64,000 nt of DNA, taken from positions 4,487,784 through 4,551,783 of the forward strand of contig CP136066.1 in NCBI GenBank assembly GCA_032622095.1. The letters run 5' to 3'. This stretch comes from Siphonodentalium dalli. Taxonomy: Eukaryota > Mollusca > Scaphopoda > Gadilida > Siphonodentaliidae. The notes beneath the pieces are model-generated. The model saw only the letters and a list, made by a program, of their open reading frames with translations, did no database searches and had not been told where the DNA came from. This document shows positions 1-9,025 of this stretch, piece by piece; the first letter of the stretch is position 1, and the number at the start of each line of letters is the position of its first letter. A program made the position numbers and the translations under genes.

Positions 1-43
1 CCCGTAGCCGATGGTGACACCAAACTTGACCATTTGGAAACAT

Positions 44-59
44 AAAAATGTTATAAAAA
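44..59 (-). terminator. Pol III terminator of tRNA-Arg (reference unit)
   Basis: On the - strand a run of five T (55-59) lies five bases past the tRNA-Arg 3' end, and a second T5 run follows at 44-48. This is the usual RNA polymerase III stop signal. The pair recurs in almost every unit. Confidence 0.75.
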
Positions 60-64
60 TTAAT

Positions 65-137
65 CGACCCCGACGAGACTCGAACTCGCAATCTTCTGAT
101 TCGAAGTCAGACGCCTTATCCATTAGGCCACGAGGCC
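65..137 (-). tRNA. tRNA-Arg(TCG), reference copy
   Basis: The 73-nt cloverleaf has no intron. Acceptor bases 1-7 GGCCTCG pair with CGGGGTC (G2-T71 and T5-G68 wobbles) and the discriminator is G. The D stem is GCCT/AGGC with D-loop AATGGATA. The anticodon stem TCTGA/TCAGA encloses CTTCGAA, so the anticodon is TCG, which reads arginine CGA codons. The T stem GCGAG/CTCGT encloses TTCGAGT. The A and B boxes look intact. It diverges from the tRNA-Tyr that starts 228 bp away on the other strand. CCA is not encoded, as expected for a eukaryote. Confidence 0.95.
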
Positions 138-176
138 AGCGAAAGCCATTTCCCTCATAGTAAAGTCAAGGCGGCG

Positions 177-181
177 CCAAT
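177..181 (+). promoter_or_regulatory. CCAAT motif in divergent spacer
   Basis: CCAAT follows a GC-rich GGCGG run between the two tRNA 5' ends. Many units carry CTCAAT or GTCAAT-like forms here (C177>T), so it is polymorphic between subfamilies. A function is not shown. Confidence 0.25.
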
Positions 182-227
182 GTGATGTTCAAATTAGTTA
201 TTTCCATTGAATACTAGATCTTTCGCA

Positions 228-233
228 CACGTG
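228..233 (+). promoter_or_regulatory. E-box-like CACGTG in divergent spacer
   Basis: A palindromic CACGTG lies about 135 bp upstream of tRNA-Tyr and 91 bp upstream of tRNA-Arg. It is conserved in most units but changed to ACGCGT in a small subfamily (near 15226, 28112, 29469, 33545, 34902). CACGTG is the core bound by bHLH factors; use here is inference. Confidence 0.3.
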
Positions 234-257
234 CTGTGAGAAACAGGTGTCCGTTGT

Positions 258-272
258 GAGAATAAAATTCTC
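258..272. repeat. Short perfect inverted repeat
   Basis: GAGAAT, three A, then ATTCTC: six-base arms around a three-base loop. It is repeated in every unit's divergent spacer. Confidence 0.6.
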
Positions 273-284
273 CTGCATTCATAA

Positions 285-286
285 AT
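285..286. other. Reference phase of the 679-bp unit
   Basis: An ATG recurs here at the same phase in nearly every unit. It opens an 87-codon frame that runs through the tRNA-Tyr gene. I use it only as a phase marker: tRNA-Arg lies 220-148 bp before it and tRNA-Tyr 81-172 bp after it. Confidence 0.5.
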
Positions 287-294
287 GAGAGAAT

Positions 295-311
295 CGAAAT
301 TACAAATTTCG
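295..311. repeat. Perfect inverted repeat upstream of tRNA-Tyr
   Basis: CGAAATT, ACA, AATTTCG: seven-base arms with a three-base spacer, 55-71 bp upstream of tRNA-Tyr. It is conserved through the array, and an extra GCGAAATTTGCGC motif follows just downstream. It may be a protein-binding palindrome. Confidence 0.5.
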
Positions 312-322
312 TCAGGTTTGAC

Positions 323-330
323 TATTAAAA
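323..330 (+). promoter_or_regulatory. TATA-like element upstream of tRNA-Tyr
   Basis: TATTAAAA sits 36-43 bp before the tRNA-Tyr 5' end. Upstream AT-rich boxes at a similar distance assist Pol III in some invertebrates. Support here is position and conservation only. Confidence 0.3.
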
Positions 331-365
331 GCAGGCGAAATTTGCGCGCGCACCATTTCAGCCGA

Positions 366-457
366 CCCTCGATAGCTCAGTTGGTAGAGCGGAGGACTGT
401 AGATGCTACGACTTGTCAGCTATCCTTAGGTCACTGGTTCGAATCCGGTTCGAGGGA
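366..457 (+). tRNA. tRNA-Tyr(GTA) with 19-nt intron, reference copy
   Basis: The 73-nt mature tRNA is interrupted by 19 nt. Acceptor CCCTCGA pairs with TCGAGGG and the discriminator is A. The D stem is GCTC/GAGC with loop AGTTGGTA. Anticodon stem GAGGA/TCCTT encloses CTGTAGA, so the anticodon is GTA. The T stem ACTGG/CCGGT encloses TTCGAAT. The intron lies one base 3' of the anticodon, the canonical position in nuclear tRNAs. Nuclear tRNA-Tyr genes are commonly intron-bearing, and in yeast and some animals the intron is needed for pseudouridine 35. A T5 run follows 10 bp downstream. Confidence 0.96.
403..421 (+). other. tRNA-Tyr intron (19 nt)
   Basis: The intron is ATGCTACGACTTGTCAGCT. Intron bases CTAC (406-409) can pair with GTAG (399-402), the anticodon plus its 3' neighbour. 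Such anticodon-intron pairing is typical of precursors cut by the tRNA splicing endonuclease. The boundaries are ambiguous by one base. Confidence 0.85.
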
Positions 458-467
458 GTGGAGAAAA

Positions 468-487
468 TTTTTATACATATTTTTTTT
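468..487 (+). terminator. Pol III terminator of tRNA-Tyr (reference unit)
   Basis: T5 at 468-472 and a back-up T8 at 480-487 lie 10 and 22 bases after the tRNA. A few units have a broken first run (12070, 33110 and 50464 areas) but keep the second. Confidence 0.8.
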
Positions 488-540
488 ATCTTTTGTTTGT
501 TTTTATATTTCCAATAGACCACAATATGTCCGTGCTCCGC

Positions 541-548
541 TTATATAA
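541..548 (+). promoter_or_regulatory. TATA-like element in convergent spacer
   Basis: TTATATAA lies where neither tRNA gene needs a promoter. It is conserved in almost every unit. It could serve a further, unseen small transcript or simply be inert. Confidence 0.2.
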
Positions 549-640
549 TGAAGTGTGCGCTTGATGTTGAACCTGAACAAATTTCCAATAATCGAATATG
601 GTCTTGACTGTCATTTGATACCCAACATGCGCTAACTTCG

Positions 641-651
641 AAAATGGCGCC
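641..651 (+). promoter_or_regulatory. YY1-like motif in convergent spacer
   Basis: AAAATGGCGCC resembles the AANATGGCG core of YY1-type sites and is conserved in most units. One unit (near 5458) has AAAAAGGCGCC. This is only a motif resemblance. Confidence 0.2.
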
Positions 652-743
652 CATTAACACTAAATATGCGCATGTAAAACCCGTAGCCGATGGTGACACC
701 AAACTTGACCATTTGGAAACATAAAAATGTTATAAAAATTAAT

Positions 744-816
744 CGACCCCGACGAGACTCGAACTCGCAATGTTCTGATTCGAAGTCAGACGCCTTATCC
801 ATTAGGCCACGAGGCC
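744..816 (-). tRNA. tRNA-Arg(TCG)
   Basis: Differs from 65-137 by G45>C in the variable loop, which should be tolerated. Confidence 0.92.
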
Positions 817-1044
817 AGCGAAAGCCATTTCCCTCATAGTAAAGTCAAGGCGGCGCCAATGTGATGTTCAAATTAGTTATTTCCATTGAATACTAGATCT
901 TTCGCACACGTGCTGTGAGAAACAGGTGTCCGTTGTGAGAATAAAATTCTCCTGCATTCATAAATGAGAGAATCGAAATTACAAATTTCGTCAGGTTTGA
1001 CTATTAAAAGCAGGCGAAATTTGCGCGCGCACCATTTCAGCCGA

Positions 1045-1136
1045 CCCTCGATAGCTCAGTTGGTAGAGCGGAGGACTGTAGATGCTACGACTTGTCAGCT
1101 ATCCTTAGGTCACTGGTTCGAATCCGGTTCGAGGGA
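1045..1136 (+). tRNA. tRNA-Tyr(GTA)
   Basis: As 366-457; no change seen. Confidence 0.94.
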
Positions 1137-1422
1137 GTGGAGAAAATTTTTATACATATTTTTTTTATCTTTTGTTTGTTTTTATATTTCCAATAGACCA
1201 CAATATGTCCGTTCTCCGCTTATATAATGAAGTGTGCGCTTGATGTTGAACCTGAACAAATTTCCAATAATCGAATATGGTCTTGACTGTCATTTGATAC
1301 CCAACATGCGCTAACTTCGAAAATGGCGCCCATTAACACTAAATATGCGCATGTAAAACCCGTAGCCGATGGTGACACCAAACTTGACCATTTGGAAACA
1401 TAAAAATGTTATAAAAATTAAT

Positions 1423-1495
1423 CGACCCCGACGAGACTCGAACTCGCAATCTTCTGATTCGAAGTCAGACGCCTTATCCATTAGGCCACGAGGCC
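1423..1495 (-). tRNA. tRNA-Arg(TCG)
   Basis: As 65-137; no change seen. It belongs to the unit that has lost its tRNA-Tyr. Confidence 0.93.
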
Positions 1496-1667
1496 AGCGA
1501 AAGCCACTTCCCTCATAGTAAAGTCAAGGCGGCGCCAATGTGATGTTCAAATTAGTTATTTCCATTGAATACTATATCTTTCGCACACGTGCTGTGAGAA
1601 ACAGGTGTCCGTTGTGAGAATAAAATTCTCCTGCATTCATAAATGAGAGAATCGAAATTACAAATTT

Positions 1668-1669
1668 GA
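1668..1669. other. Deletion junction; tRNA-Tyr lost
   Basis: The palindrome upstream of tRNA-Tyr (ACAAATTT) joins directly to GATGTTGAACC of the convergent spacer. About 253 bp, including the whole tRNA-Tyr, is missing and the unit is only 426 bp long. Confidence 0.9.
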
Positions 1670-1848
1670 TGTTGAACCTGAACAAATTTCCAATAATCGA
1701 ATATGGTCTTGACTGTCATTTGATACCCAACATGCGCTAACTTCGAAAATGGCGCCCATTAACACTAAATATGCGCATGTAAAACCCGTAGCCGAATGTG
1801 ACACCAAACTTGACCATTTGGAAACATAAAAATGTTATAAAAAGTAAT

Positions 1849-1921
1849 CGACCCCGACGAGACTCGAACTCGCAATCTTCTGATTCGAAGTCAGACGCCT
1901 TATCCATTAGGCCACGAGGCC
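1849..1921 (-). tRNA. tRNA-Arg(TCG)
   Basis: As 65-137; no change in the gene. The 3' flank has one base change beside the T-run. Confidence 0.93.
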
Positions 1922-2149
1922 AGCGAAAGCCATTTCCCTCATAGTAAAGTCAAGGCGGCGCCAATGTGATGTTCAAATTAGTTATTTCCATTGAATACTA
2001 GATCTTTCGCACACGTGCTGTGAGAAACAGGTGTCCGTTGTGAGAATAAAATTCTCCTGCATTCATAAATGAGAGAATCGAAATTACAAATTTCGTCAGG
2101 TTTGACTATTAAAAGCAGGCGAAATTTGCGCGCGCACCATTTCAGCCGA

Positions 2150-2241
2150 CCCTCGATAGCTCAGTTGGTAGAGCGGAGGACTGTAGATGCTACGACTTGT
2201 CAGCTATCCTTAGGTCACTGGTTCGAATCCGGTTCGAGGGA
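2150..2241 (+). tRNA. tRNA-Tyr(GTA)
   Basis: As 366-457; no change seen. The downstream spacer is the AATATACC / GTTAAACC subtype. Confidence 0.94.
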
Positions 2242-2569
2242 GTGGAGAAAATTTTTATACATATTTTTTTTATCTTTTGTTTGTTTTTATATTTCCAATA
2301 TACCACAATATGTCCGTTCTCCGCTTATATAATGAAGTGTGCGCTTGATGTTAAACCTGAACAAATTTCCAATAATCGAATATGGTCTTGACTGTCATTT
2401 GATACCCAACATGCGCTAACTTCGAAAATGGCGCCCATTAACACTAAATATGCGCATGTAAAACCCGTAGCCGATGGTGACACCAAACTTGACCATTTGG
2501 AAACATAAAAATGTTATAAAAATTAATCGACCCCGACGAGACTCGAACTCGCAATCTTCTGATTCGAAG

Positions 2570-2580
2570 TCAGACGCCTT
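2570..2580. repeat. Target-site duplication, left copy
   Basis: TCAGACGCCTT is repeated at 3562-3572, flanking the insert. Confidence 0.85.
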
Positions 2581-3561
2581 TTTTTTTTTTTTTTTTTTTA
2601 AATATAAAATCGACTCAGTTCTGGTTTTCGGGCTCACGGGACCACAAACCAGAAACTGAACTATTTTCTGGTGTAAGATGCATTAATTGAGTGGTCTGCG
2701 AGTATGCGAATAACCGGTTCATCACTGTCGAAATGGGGACAACTTTATTGAAAAGAAAATACAATACAAAATTATTACAAAAAACAAAACGAGATCTAGT
2801 AAGAGAGCAAGATGTTGAGAAAAAAGGGCATCATATAAGAAGAGAAAAAGAAGTCAGAAAAAATTAGAAGCATGCACAAAGGGCAGAAAGATAAAGATAA
2901 TCATCAGTATCAGAGCTAAAGTGAAGAAGGAAGCAGCAAGAAGGTAAGTACAATTGAAGGTTTGTAAACTAAATAATAAATTACCATAGTCTTTCTTTGA
3001 AAAGCAAAACTCTATGTATTTACAAATTATCGTGCTCGTAACACGAATTGGAAACAAAAGTAAACTTGTATTAAATTGATCTGCACACGCCAATTAACTG
3101 ATCAAAGATACGAAAATTTTGCAAAATCAGTCTAATAAAAAAAAAAAAAAATATTATGATTCAAAATGAAAACAAATTTTTTTTATCTAGGCAATATGTG
3201 TTTATATCCGAAATCTAGCTCAAAATTCAATGGACATAGGAACGGTCGTTATACTCAATGTTCAGGATGTGGAACTTTAAAAACTCATCCAACCTGCATG
3301 TCGTCTGGATCGATCATCTGAAGTCCCGGTTGCCGCTCATACCAATACAAAAACGAACAAGTAAGTTTTGACAACCTCTCTCCCATAACTGCACGCTTCA
3401 GTGTGTGCACATATTTCCTATATAAACCTCCCGGGTCATAATCAGCATACTTTTCATCCTGTTTCAACAAGATCGACATCGGCGTCCGGTCGACACCGTC
3501 AAATTTCTCAGCTCTATAACATTTGGGAATTGTTTCAACATGCATTCTGTCGACCTTGACA
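2581..3561 (-). mobile_element. Retroposed insert with poly(A) on the - strand
   Basis: The insert starts with a run of about 19 T (continuous with the duplicated TT) and is bounded by an 11-bp direct repeat, the mark of LINE-driven retroposition of an RNA read from the - strand. Near its - strand 5' end is a short open frame (3285-3561). The rest, 2600-3284, looks like AT-rich untranslated sequence, with a possible poly(A) signal (AATAAA on the - strand) at 2744-2749. No reverse transcriptase is visible. It may be a 5'-truncated processed transcript or a non-autonomous element; I cannot tell which. Confidence 0.75.
3285..3561 (-). pseudogene. Unrecognised coding remnant in the retroposed insert
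   Basis: The frame is open from the insertion edge to a stop at 3285-3287, about 91 codons. It contains the stretches ETIPKCYRAEKFDG, DYDPGGLYRKYVHTLKRA and SFLYWYERQPGLQMIDPDD. The composition (aromatic residues, K, R, D) looks like real protein rather than chance. I do not recognise the family. The codons nearest 3578 come from tRNA-Arg and are not part of it. CAGGTTGG just before the stop could be a splice donor, so the tail may be retained intron. Confidence 0.45.
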
Positions 3562-3572
3562 TCAGACGCCTT
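3562..3572. repeat. Target-site duplication, right copy
   Basis: TCAGACGCCTT, matching 2570-2580. Confidence 0.85.
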
Positions 3573-3820
3573 ATCCATTAGGCCACGAGGCCAGCGAAAG
3601 CCATTTCCCTCATAGTAAAGTCAAGGCGGCGTCAATGTGATGTTCAAATTAGTTATTTCCATTGAATACTAGATCTTTCGCACACGTGCTGTGAGAAACA
3701 GGTGTCCGTTGTGAGAATAAAATTCTCCTGCATTCATAAATGAGAGAATCGAAATTACAAATTTCGTCAGGTTTGACTATTAAAAGCAGGCGAAATTTGC
3801 GCGCGCACCATTTCAGCCGA

Positions 3821-3912
3821 CCCTCGATAGCTCAGTTGGTAGAGCGGAGGACTGTAGATGCTACGACTTGTCAGCTATCCTTAGGTCACTGGTTCGAATC
3901 CGGTTCGAGGGA
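3821..3912 (+). tRNA. tRNA-Tyr(GTA)
   Basis: As 366-457; no change seen. Confidence 0.94.
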
Positions 3913-4198
3913 GTGGAGAAAATTTTTATACATATTTTTTTTATCTTTTGTTTGTTTTTATATTTCCAATAGACCACAATATGTCCGTTCTCCGCTTATA
4001 TAATGAAGTGTGCGCTTGATGTTGAACCTGAACAAATTTCCAATAATCGAATATGGTCTTGACTGTCATTTGATACCCAACATGCGCTAACTTCGAAAAT
4101 GGCGCCCATTAACACTAAATATGCGCATGTAAAACCCGTAGCCGATGGTGACACCAAACTTGACCATTTGGAAACATAAAAATGTTATAAAAATTAAT

Positions 4199-4271
4199 CG
4201 ACCCCGACGAGACTCGAACTCGCAATCTTCTGATTCGAAGTCAGACGCCTTATCCATTAGGCCACGAGGCC
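4199..4271 (-). tRNA. tRNA-Arg(TCG)
   Basis: As 65-137; no change seen. Confidence 0.93.
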
Positions 4272-4499
4272 AGCGAAAGCCATTTCCCTCATAGTAAAGT
4301 CAAGGCGGCGCCAATGTGATGTTCAAATTAGTTATTTCCATTGAATACTAGATCTTTCGCACACGTGCTGTGAGAAACAGGTGTCCGTTGTGAGAATAAA
4401 ATTCTCCTGCATTCATAAATGAGAGAATCGAAATTACAAATTTCGTCAGGTTTGACTATTAAAAGCAGGCGAAATTTGCGCGCGCACCATTTCAGCCGA

Positions 4500-4591
4500 C
4501 CCTCGATAGCTCAGTTGGTAGAGCGGAGGACTGTAGATGCTACGACTTGTCAGCTATCCTTAGGTCACTGGTTCGAATCCGGTTCGAGGGA
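4500..4591 (+). tRNA. tRNA-Tyr(GTA)
   Basis: As 366-457; no change seen. Confidence 0.94.
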
Positions 4592-4878
4592 GTGGAGAAA
4601 ATTTTTATACATATTTTTTTTATCTTTTGTTTGTTTTTATATTTCCAATAGACCACAATATGTCCGTTCTCCGCTTATATAATGAAGTGTGCGCTTGATG
4701 TTGAACCTGAACAAATTTCCAATAATCGAATATGGTCTTGACTGTCATTTGATACCCAACATGCGCTAACTTCGAAAATGGCGCCCATTAACACTAAATA
4801 TGCGCATGTAAAACCCGTAGCCGATGGTGACACCTAAAATGGACCATTTGGAAACATAAAAATGTTATAAAAATTAAT

Positions 4879-4951
4879 CGACCCCGACGAGACTCGAACT
4901 CGCAATGTTCTGATTCGAAGTCAGACGCCTTATCCATTAGGCCACGAGGCC
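4879..4951 (-). tRNA. tRNA-Arg(TCG)
   Basis: G45>C variable-loop form, linked to the G10>T Tyr that follows. Confidence 0.92.
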
Positions 4952-5179
4952 AGCGAAAGCCGTTTCCCTCATAGTAAAGTCAAGGCGGCGCCAATGTGAT
5001 GTTCAAATTAGTTATTTCCATTGAATACTAGATCTTTCGCACACGTGCTGTGAGAAACAGGTGTCCGTTGTGAGAATAAAATTCTCCTGCATTCATAAAT
5101 GAGAGAATCGAAATTACAAATTTCGTCAGGTTTGACTATTAAAAGCAGGCGAAATTTGCGCGCGCACCATTTCAGCCGA

Positions 5180-5271
5180 CCCTCGATATCTCAGTTGGTA
5201 GAGCGGAGGACTGTAGATGCTACGACTTGTCAGCTATCCTTAGGTCACTGGTTCGAATCCGGTTCGAGGGA
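5180..5271 (+). tRNA. tRNA-Tyr(GTA), G10>T variant
   Basis: GATAGCTC is GATATCTC here. G10 is lost from the A box and the 10-25 pair becomes T-C. The gene is otherwise intact, and the 3' flank is AACATTTTT. Expression or folding may be reduced. Confidence 0.8.
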
Positions 5272-5557
5272 GTGGAGAACATTTTTATACATATTTTTTT
5301 TATCTTTTGTTTGTTTTTATATTTCCAATATACCACAATATGTCCGTTCTCCGCTTATATAATGAAGTGTGCGCTTGATGTTAAACCTGAACAAATTTCC
5401 AATAATCGAATATGGTCTTGACTGTCATTTGATACCCAACATGCGCTAACTTCGAAAAAGGCGCCCATTAACACTAAATATGCGCATGTAAAACCCGTAG
5501 CCGATGGTGACACCAAACTTGACCATTTGGAAACATAAAAATGTTATAAAAATTAAT

Positions 5558-5630
5558 CGACCCCGACGAGACTCGAACTCGCAATCTTCTGATTCGAAGT
5601 CAGACGCCTTATCCATTAGGCCACGAGGCC
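5558..5630 (-). tRNA. tRNA-Arg(TCG)
   Basis: As 65-137; no change seen. Confidence 0.93.
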
Positions 5631-5858
5631 AGCGAAAGCCATTTCCCTCATAGTAAAGTCAAGGCGGCGTCAATGTGATGTTCAAATTAGTTATTTCCAT
5701 TGAATACTAGATCTTTCGCACACGTGCTGTGAGAAACAGGTGTCCGTTGTGAGAATAAAATTCTCCTGCATTCATAAATGAGAGAATCGAAATTACAAAT
5801 TTCGTCAGGTTTGACTATTAAAAGCAGGCGAAATTTGCGCGCGCACCATTTCAGCCGA

Positions 5859-5950
5859 CCCTCGATAGCTCAGTTGGTAGAGCGGAGGACTGTAGATGCT
5901 ACGACTTGTCAGCTATCCTTAGGTCACTGGTTCGAATCCGGTTCGAGGGA
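5859..5950 (+). tRNA. tRNA-Tyr(GTA)
   Basis: As 366-457; no change seen. Confidence 0.94.
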
Positions 5951-6236
5951 GTGGAGAAAATTTTTATACATATTTTTTTTATCTTTTGTTTGTTTTTATA
6001 TTTCCAATAGACCACAATATGTCCGTTCTCCGCTTATATAATGAAGTGTGCGCTTGATGTTGAACCTGAACAAATTTCCAATAATCGAATATGGTCTTGA
6101 CTGTCATTTGATACCCAACATGCGCTAACTTCGAAAATGGCGCCCATTAACACTAAATATGCGCATGTAAAACCCGTAGCCGATGGTGACACCAAACTTG
6201 ACCATTTGGAAACATAAAAATGTTATAAAAATTAAT

Positions 6237-6309
6237 CGACCCCGACGAGACTCGAACTCGCAATCTTCTGATTCGAAGTCAGACGCCTTATCCATTAGGC
6301 CACGAGGCC
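6237..6309 (-). tRNA. tRNA-Arg(TCG)
   Basis: As 65-137; no change seen. Confidence 0.93.
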
Positions 6310-6537
6310 AGCGAAAGCCATTTCCCTCATAGTAAAGTCAAGGCGGCGCCAATGTGATGTTCAAATTAGTTATTTCCATTGAATACTAGATCTTTCGCAC
6401 ACGTGCTGTGAGAAACAGGTGTCCGTTGTGAGAATAAAATTCTCCTGCATTCATAAATGAGAGAATCGAAATTACAAATTTCGTCAGGTTTGACTATTAA
6501 AAGCAGGCGAAATTTGCGCGCGCACCATTTCAGCCGA

Positions 6538-6629
6538 CCCTCGATAGCTCAGTTGGTAGAGCGGAGGACTGTAGATGCTACGACTTGTCAGCTATCCTTA
6601 GGTCACTGGTTCGAATCCGGTTCGAGGGA
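6538..6629 (+). tRNA. tRNA-Tyr(GTA)
   Basis: As 366-457; no change seen. Confidence 0.94.
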
Positions 6630-6915
6630 GTGGAGAAAATTTTTATACATATTTTTTTTATCTTTTGTTTGTTTTTATATTTCCAATAGACCACAATATG
6701 TCCGTTCTCCGCTTATATAATGAAGTGTGCGCTTGATGTTGAACCTGAACAAATTTCCAATAATCGAATATGGTCTTGACTGTCATTTGATACCCAACAT
6801 GCGCTAACTTCGAAAATGGCGCCAATTAACACTAAATATGCGCATGTAAAACCCGTAGCCGATGGTGACACCAAACTTGACCATTTGGAAACATAAAAAT
6901 GTTATAAAAATTAAT

Positions 6916-6988
6916 CGACCCCGACGAGACTCGAACTCGCAATCTTCTGATTCGAAGTCAGACGCCTTATCCATTAGGCCACGAGGCC
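6916..6988 (-). tRNA. tRNA-Arg(TCG)
   Basis: As 65-137; no change seen. Confidence 0.93.
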
Positions 6989-7216
6989 AGCGAAAGCCAT
7001 TTCCCTCATAGTAAAGTCAAGGCGGCGCCAATGTGATGTTCAAATTAGTTATTTCCATTGAATACTATATCTTTCGCACACGTGCTGTGAGAAACAGGTG
7101 TCCGTTGTGAGAATAAAATTCTCCTGCATTCATAAATGAGAGAATCGAAATTACAAATTTCGTCAGGTTTGACTATTAAAAGCAGGCGAAATTTGCGCGC
7201 GCACCATTTCAGCCGA

Positions 7217-7308
7217 CCCTCGATAGCTCAGTTGGTAGAGCGGAGGACTGTAGATGCTACGACTTGTCAGCTATCCTTAGGTCACTGGTTCGAATCCGGT
7301 TCGAGGGA
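7217..7308 (+). tRNA. tRNA-Tyr(GTA)
   Basis: As 366-457; no change seen. Downstream spacer is the AATATACC subtype. Confidence 0.94.
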
Positions 7309-7594
7309 GTGGAGAAAATTTTTATACATATTTTTTTTATCTTTTGTTTGTTTTTATATTTCCAATATACCACAATATGTCCGTTCTCCGCTTATATAAT
7401 GAAGTGTGCGCTTGATGTTAAACCTGAACAAATTTCCAATAATCGAATATGGTCTTGACTGTCATTTGATACCCAACATGCGCTAACTTCGAAAATGGCG
7501 CCCATTAACACTAAATATGCGCATGTAAAACCCGTAGCCGATGGTGACACCAAACTTGACCATTTGGAAACATAAAAATGTTATAAAAATTAAT

Positions 7595-7667
7595 CGACCC
7601 CGACGAGACTCGAACTCGCAATCTTCTGATTCGAAGTCAGACGCCTTATCCATTAGGCAACGAGGCC
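7595..7667 (-). tRNA. tRNA-Arg(TCG), G9>T variant
   Basis: G9>T between the acceptor and D stems; the same change recurs seven units later at 12348. Confidence 0.86.
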
Positions 7668-7895
7668 AGCGAAAGCCATTTCCCTCATAGTAAAGTCAAG
7701 GCGGCGTCAATGTGATGTTCAAATTAGTTATTTCCATTGAATACTAGATCTTTCGCACACGTGCTGTGAGAAACAGGTGTCCGTTGTGAGAATAAAATTC
7801 TCCTGCATTCATAAATGAGAGAATCGAAATTACAAATTTCGTCAGGTTTGACTATTAAAAGCAGGCGAAATTTGCGCGCGCACCATTTCAGCCGA

Positions 7896-7987
7896 CCCTC
7901 GATAGCTCAGTTGGTAGAGCGGAGGACTGTAGATGCTACGACTTGTCAGCTATCCTTAGGTCACTGGTTCGAATCCGGTTCGAGGGA
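7896..7987 (+). tRNA. tRNA-Tyr(GTA)
   Basis: Gene as 366-457; the 3' flank has the AACATTTTT form otherwise seen with G10>T units. Confidence 0.93.
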
Positions 7988-8273
7988 GTGGAGAACATTT
8001 TTATACATATTTTTTTTATCTTTTGTTTGTTTTTATATTTCCAATAGACCACAATATGTCCGTTCTCCGCTTATATAATGAAGTGTGCGCTTGATGTTGA
8101 ACCTGAACAAATTTCCAATAATCGAATATGGTCTTGACTGTCATTTGATACCCAACATGCGCTAACTTCGAAAATGGCGCCCATTAACACTAAATATGCG
8201 CATGTAAAACACGTAGCCGATGGTGACACCAAACTTGACCATTTGGAAACATAAAAATGTTATAAAAATTAAT

Positions 8274-8346
8274 CGACCCCGACGAGACTCGAACTCGCAA
8301 TCTTCTGATTCGAAGTCAGACGCCTTATCCATTAGGCCACGAGGCC
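8274..8346 (-). tRNA. tRNA-Arg(TCG)
   Basis: As 65-137; no change seen. Confidence 0.93.
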
Positions 8347-8574
8347 AGCGAAAGCCATTTCCCTCATAGTAAAGTCAAGGCGGCGTCAATGTGATGTTCA
8401 AATTAGTTATTTCCATTGAATACTAGATCTTTCGCACACGTGCTGTGAGAAACAGGTGTCCGTTGTGAGAATAAAATTCTCCTGCATTCATAAATGAGAG
8501 AATCGAAATTACAAATTTCGTCAGGTTTGACTATTAAAAGCAGGCGAAATTTGCGCGCGCACCATTTCAGCCGA

Positions 8575-8666
8575 CCCTCGATAGCTCAGTTGGTAGAGCG
8601 GAGGACTGTAGATGCTACGACTTGTCAGCTATCCTTAGGTCACTGGTTCGAATCCGGTTCGAGGGA
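8575..8666 (+). tRNA. tRNA-Tyr(GTA)
   Basis: As 366-457; no change seen. Confidence 0.94.
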
Positions 8667-8952
8667 GTGGAGAAAATTTTTATACATATTTTTTTTATCT
8701 TTTGTTTGTTTTTATATTTCCAATAGACCACAATATGTCCGTTCTCCGCTTATATAATGAAGTGTGCGCTTGATGTTGAACCTGAACAAATTTCCAATAA
8801 TCGAATATGGTCTTGACTGTCATTTGATACCCAACATGCGCTAACTTCGAAAATGGCGCCCATTAACACTAAATATGCGCATGTAAAACCCGTAGCCGAT
8901 GGTGACACCAAACTTGACCATTTGGAAACATAAAAATGTTATAAAAATTAAT

Positions 8953-9025
8953 CGACCCCGACGAGACTCGAACTCGCAATCTTCTGATTCGAAGTCAGAC
9001 GCCTTATCCATTAGGCCACGAGGCC
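8953..9025 (-). tRNA. tRNA-Arg(TCG)
   Basis: As 65-137; no change seen. Confidence 0.93.

Larger units (their letters stand above)
1..2580. repeat. tRNA-Tyr/tRNA-Arg tandem array, block 1
   Basis: This is the first block of the 679-bp tandem unit. Reading left to right, each unit has a tRNA-Arg(TCG) gene on the - strand, a 228-bp divergent spacer, a tRNA-Tyr(GTA) gene on the + strand, and a 286-bp convergent spacer that leads to the next tRNA-Arg. The block holds three full Tyr genes, and one unit (near 1668) has lost its Tyr gene by deletion. It ends inside a tRNA-Arg gene at the poly(T) edge of an insert. Confidence 0.95.
2528..3592 (-). pseudogene. tRNA-Arg(TCG) split by a retroposed insert
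   Basis: The 3' part (2528-2580) and the 5' part (3562-3592) of one tRNA-Arg gene are separated by 981 bp. The bases TCAGACGCCTT occur on both sides (2570-2580 and 3562-3572) as the target-site duplication, so the break lies at the D-stem/anticodon-arm region. Confidence 0.92.

Noticed and set aside
285-548. An 87-codon + strand frame repeated in nearly every unit (SIAQLVERRTVDATTCQLSLG...)
   Set aside because: It reads straight through the tRNA-Tyr gene, and its most protein-like part is the tRNA itself. It is a known kind of false prediction over tRNA genes, kept only by unit homogeneity.
2197-2391. A 64-codon + strand frame in the AATATACC subtype units
   Set aside because: A shadow frame over the 3' half of tRNA-Tyr and the spacer. 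It appears only because one base change removes a stop.
2854-3093. A 79-codon - strand hydrophobic frame in the retroposed insert
   Set aside because: AT-rich composition gives F, L and I by chance; no homology or context supports it.
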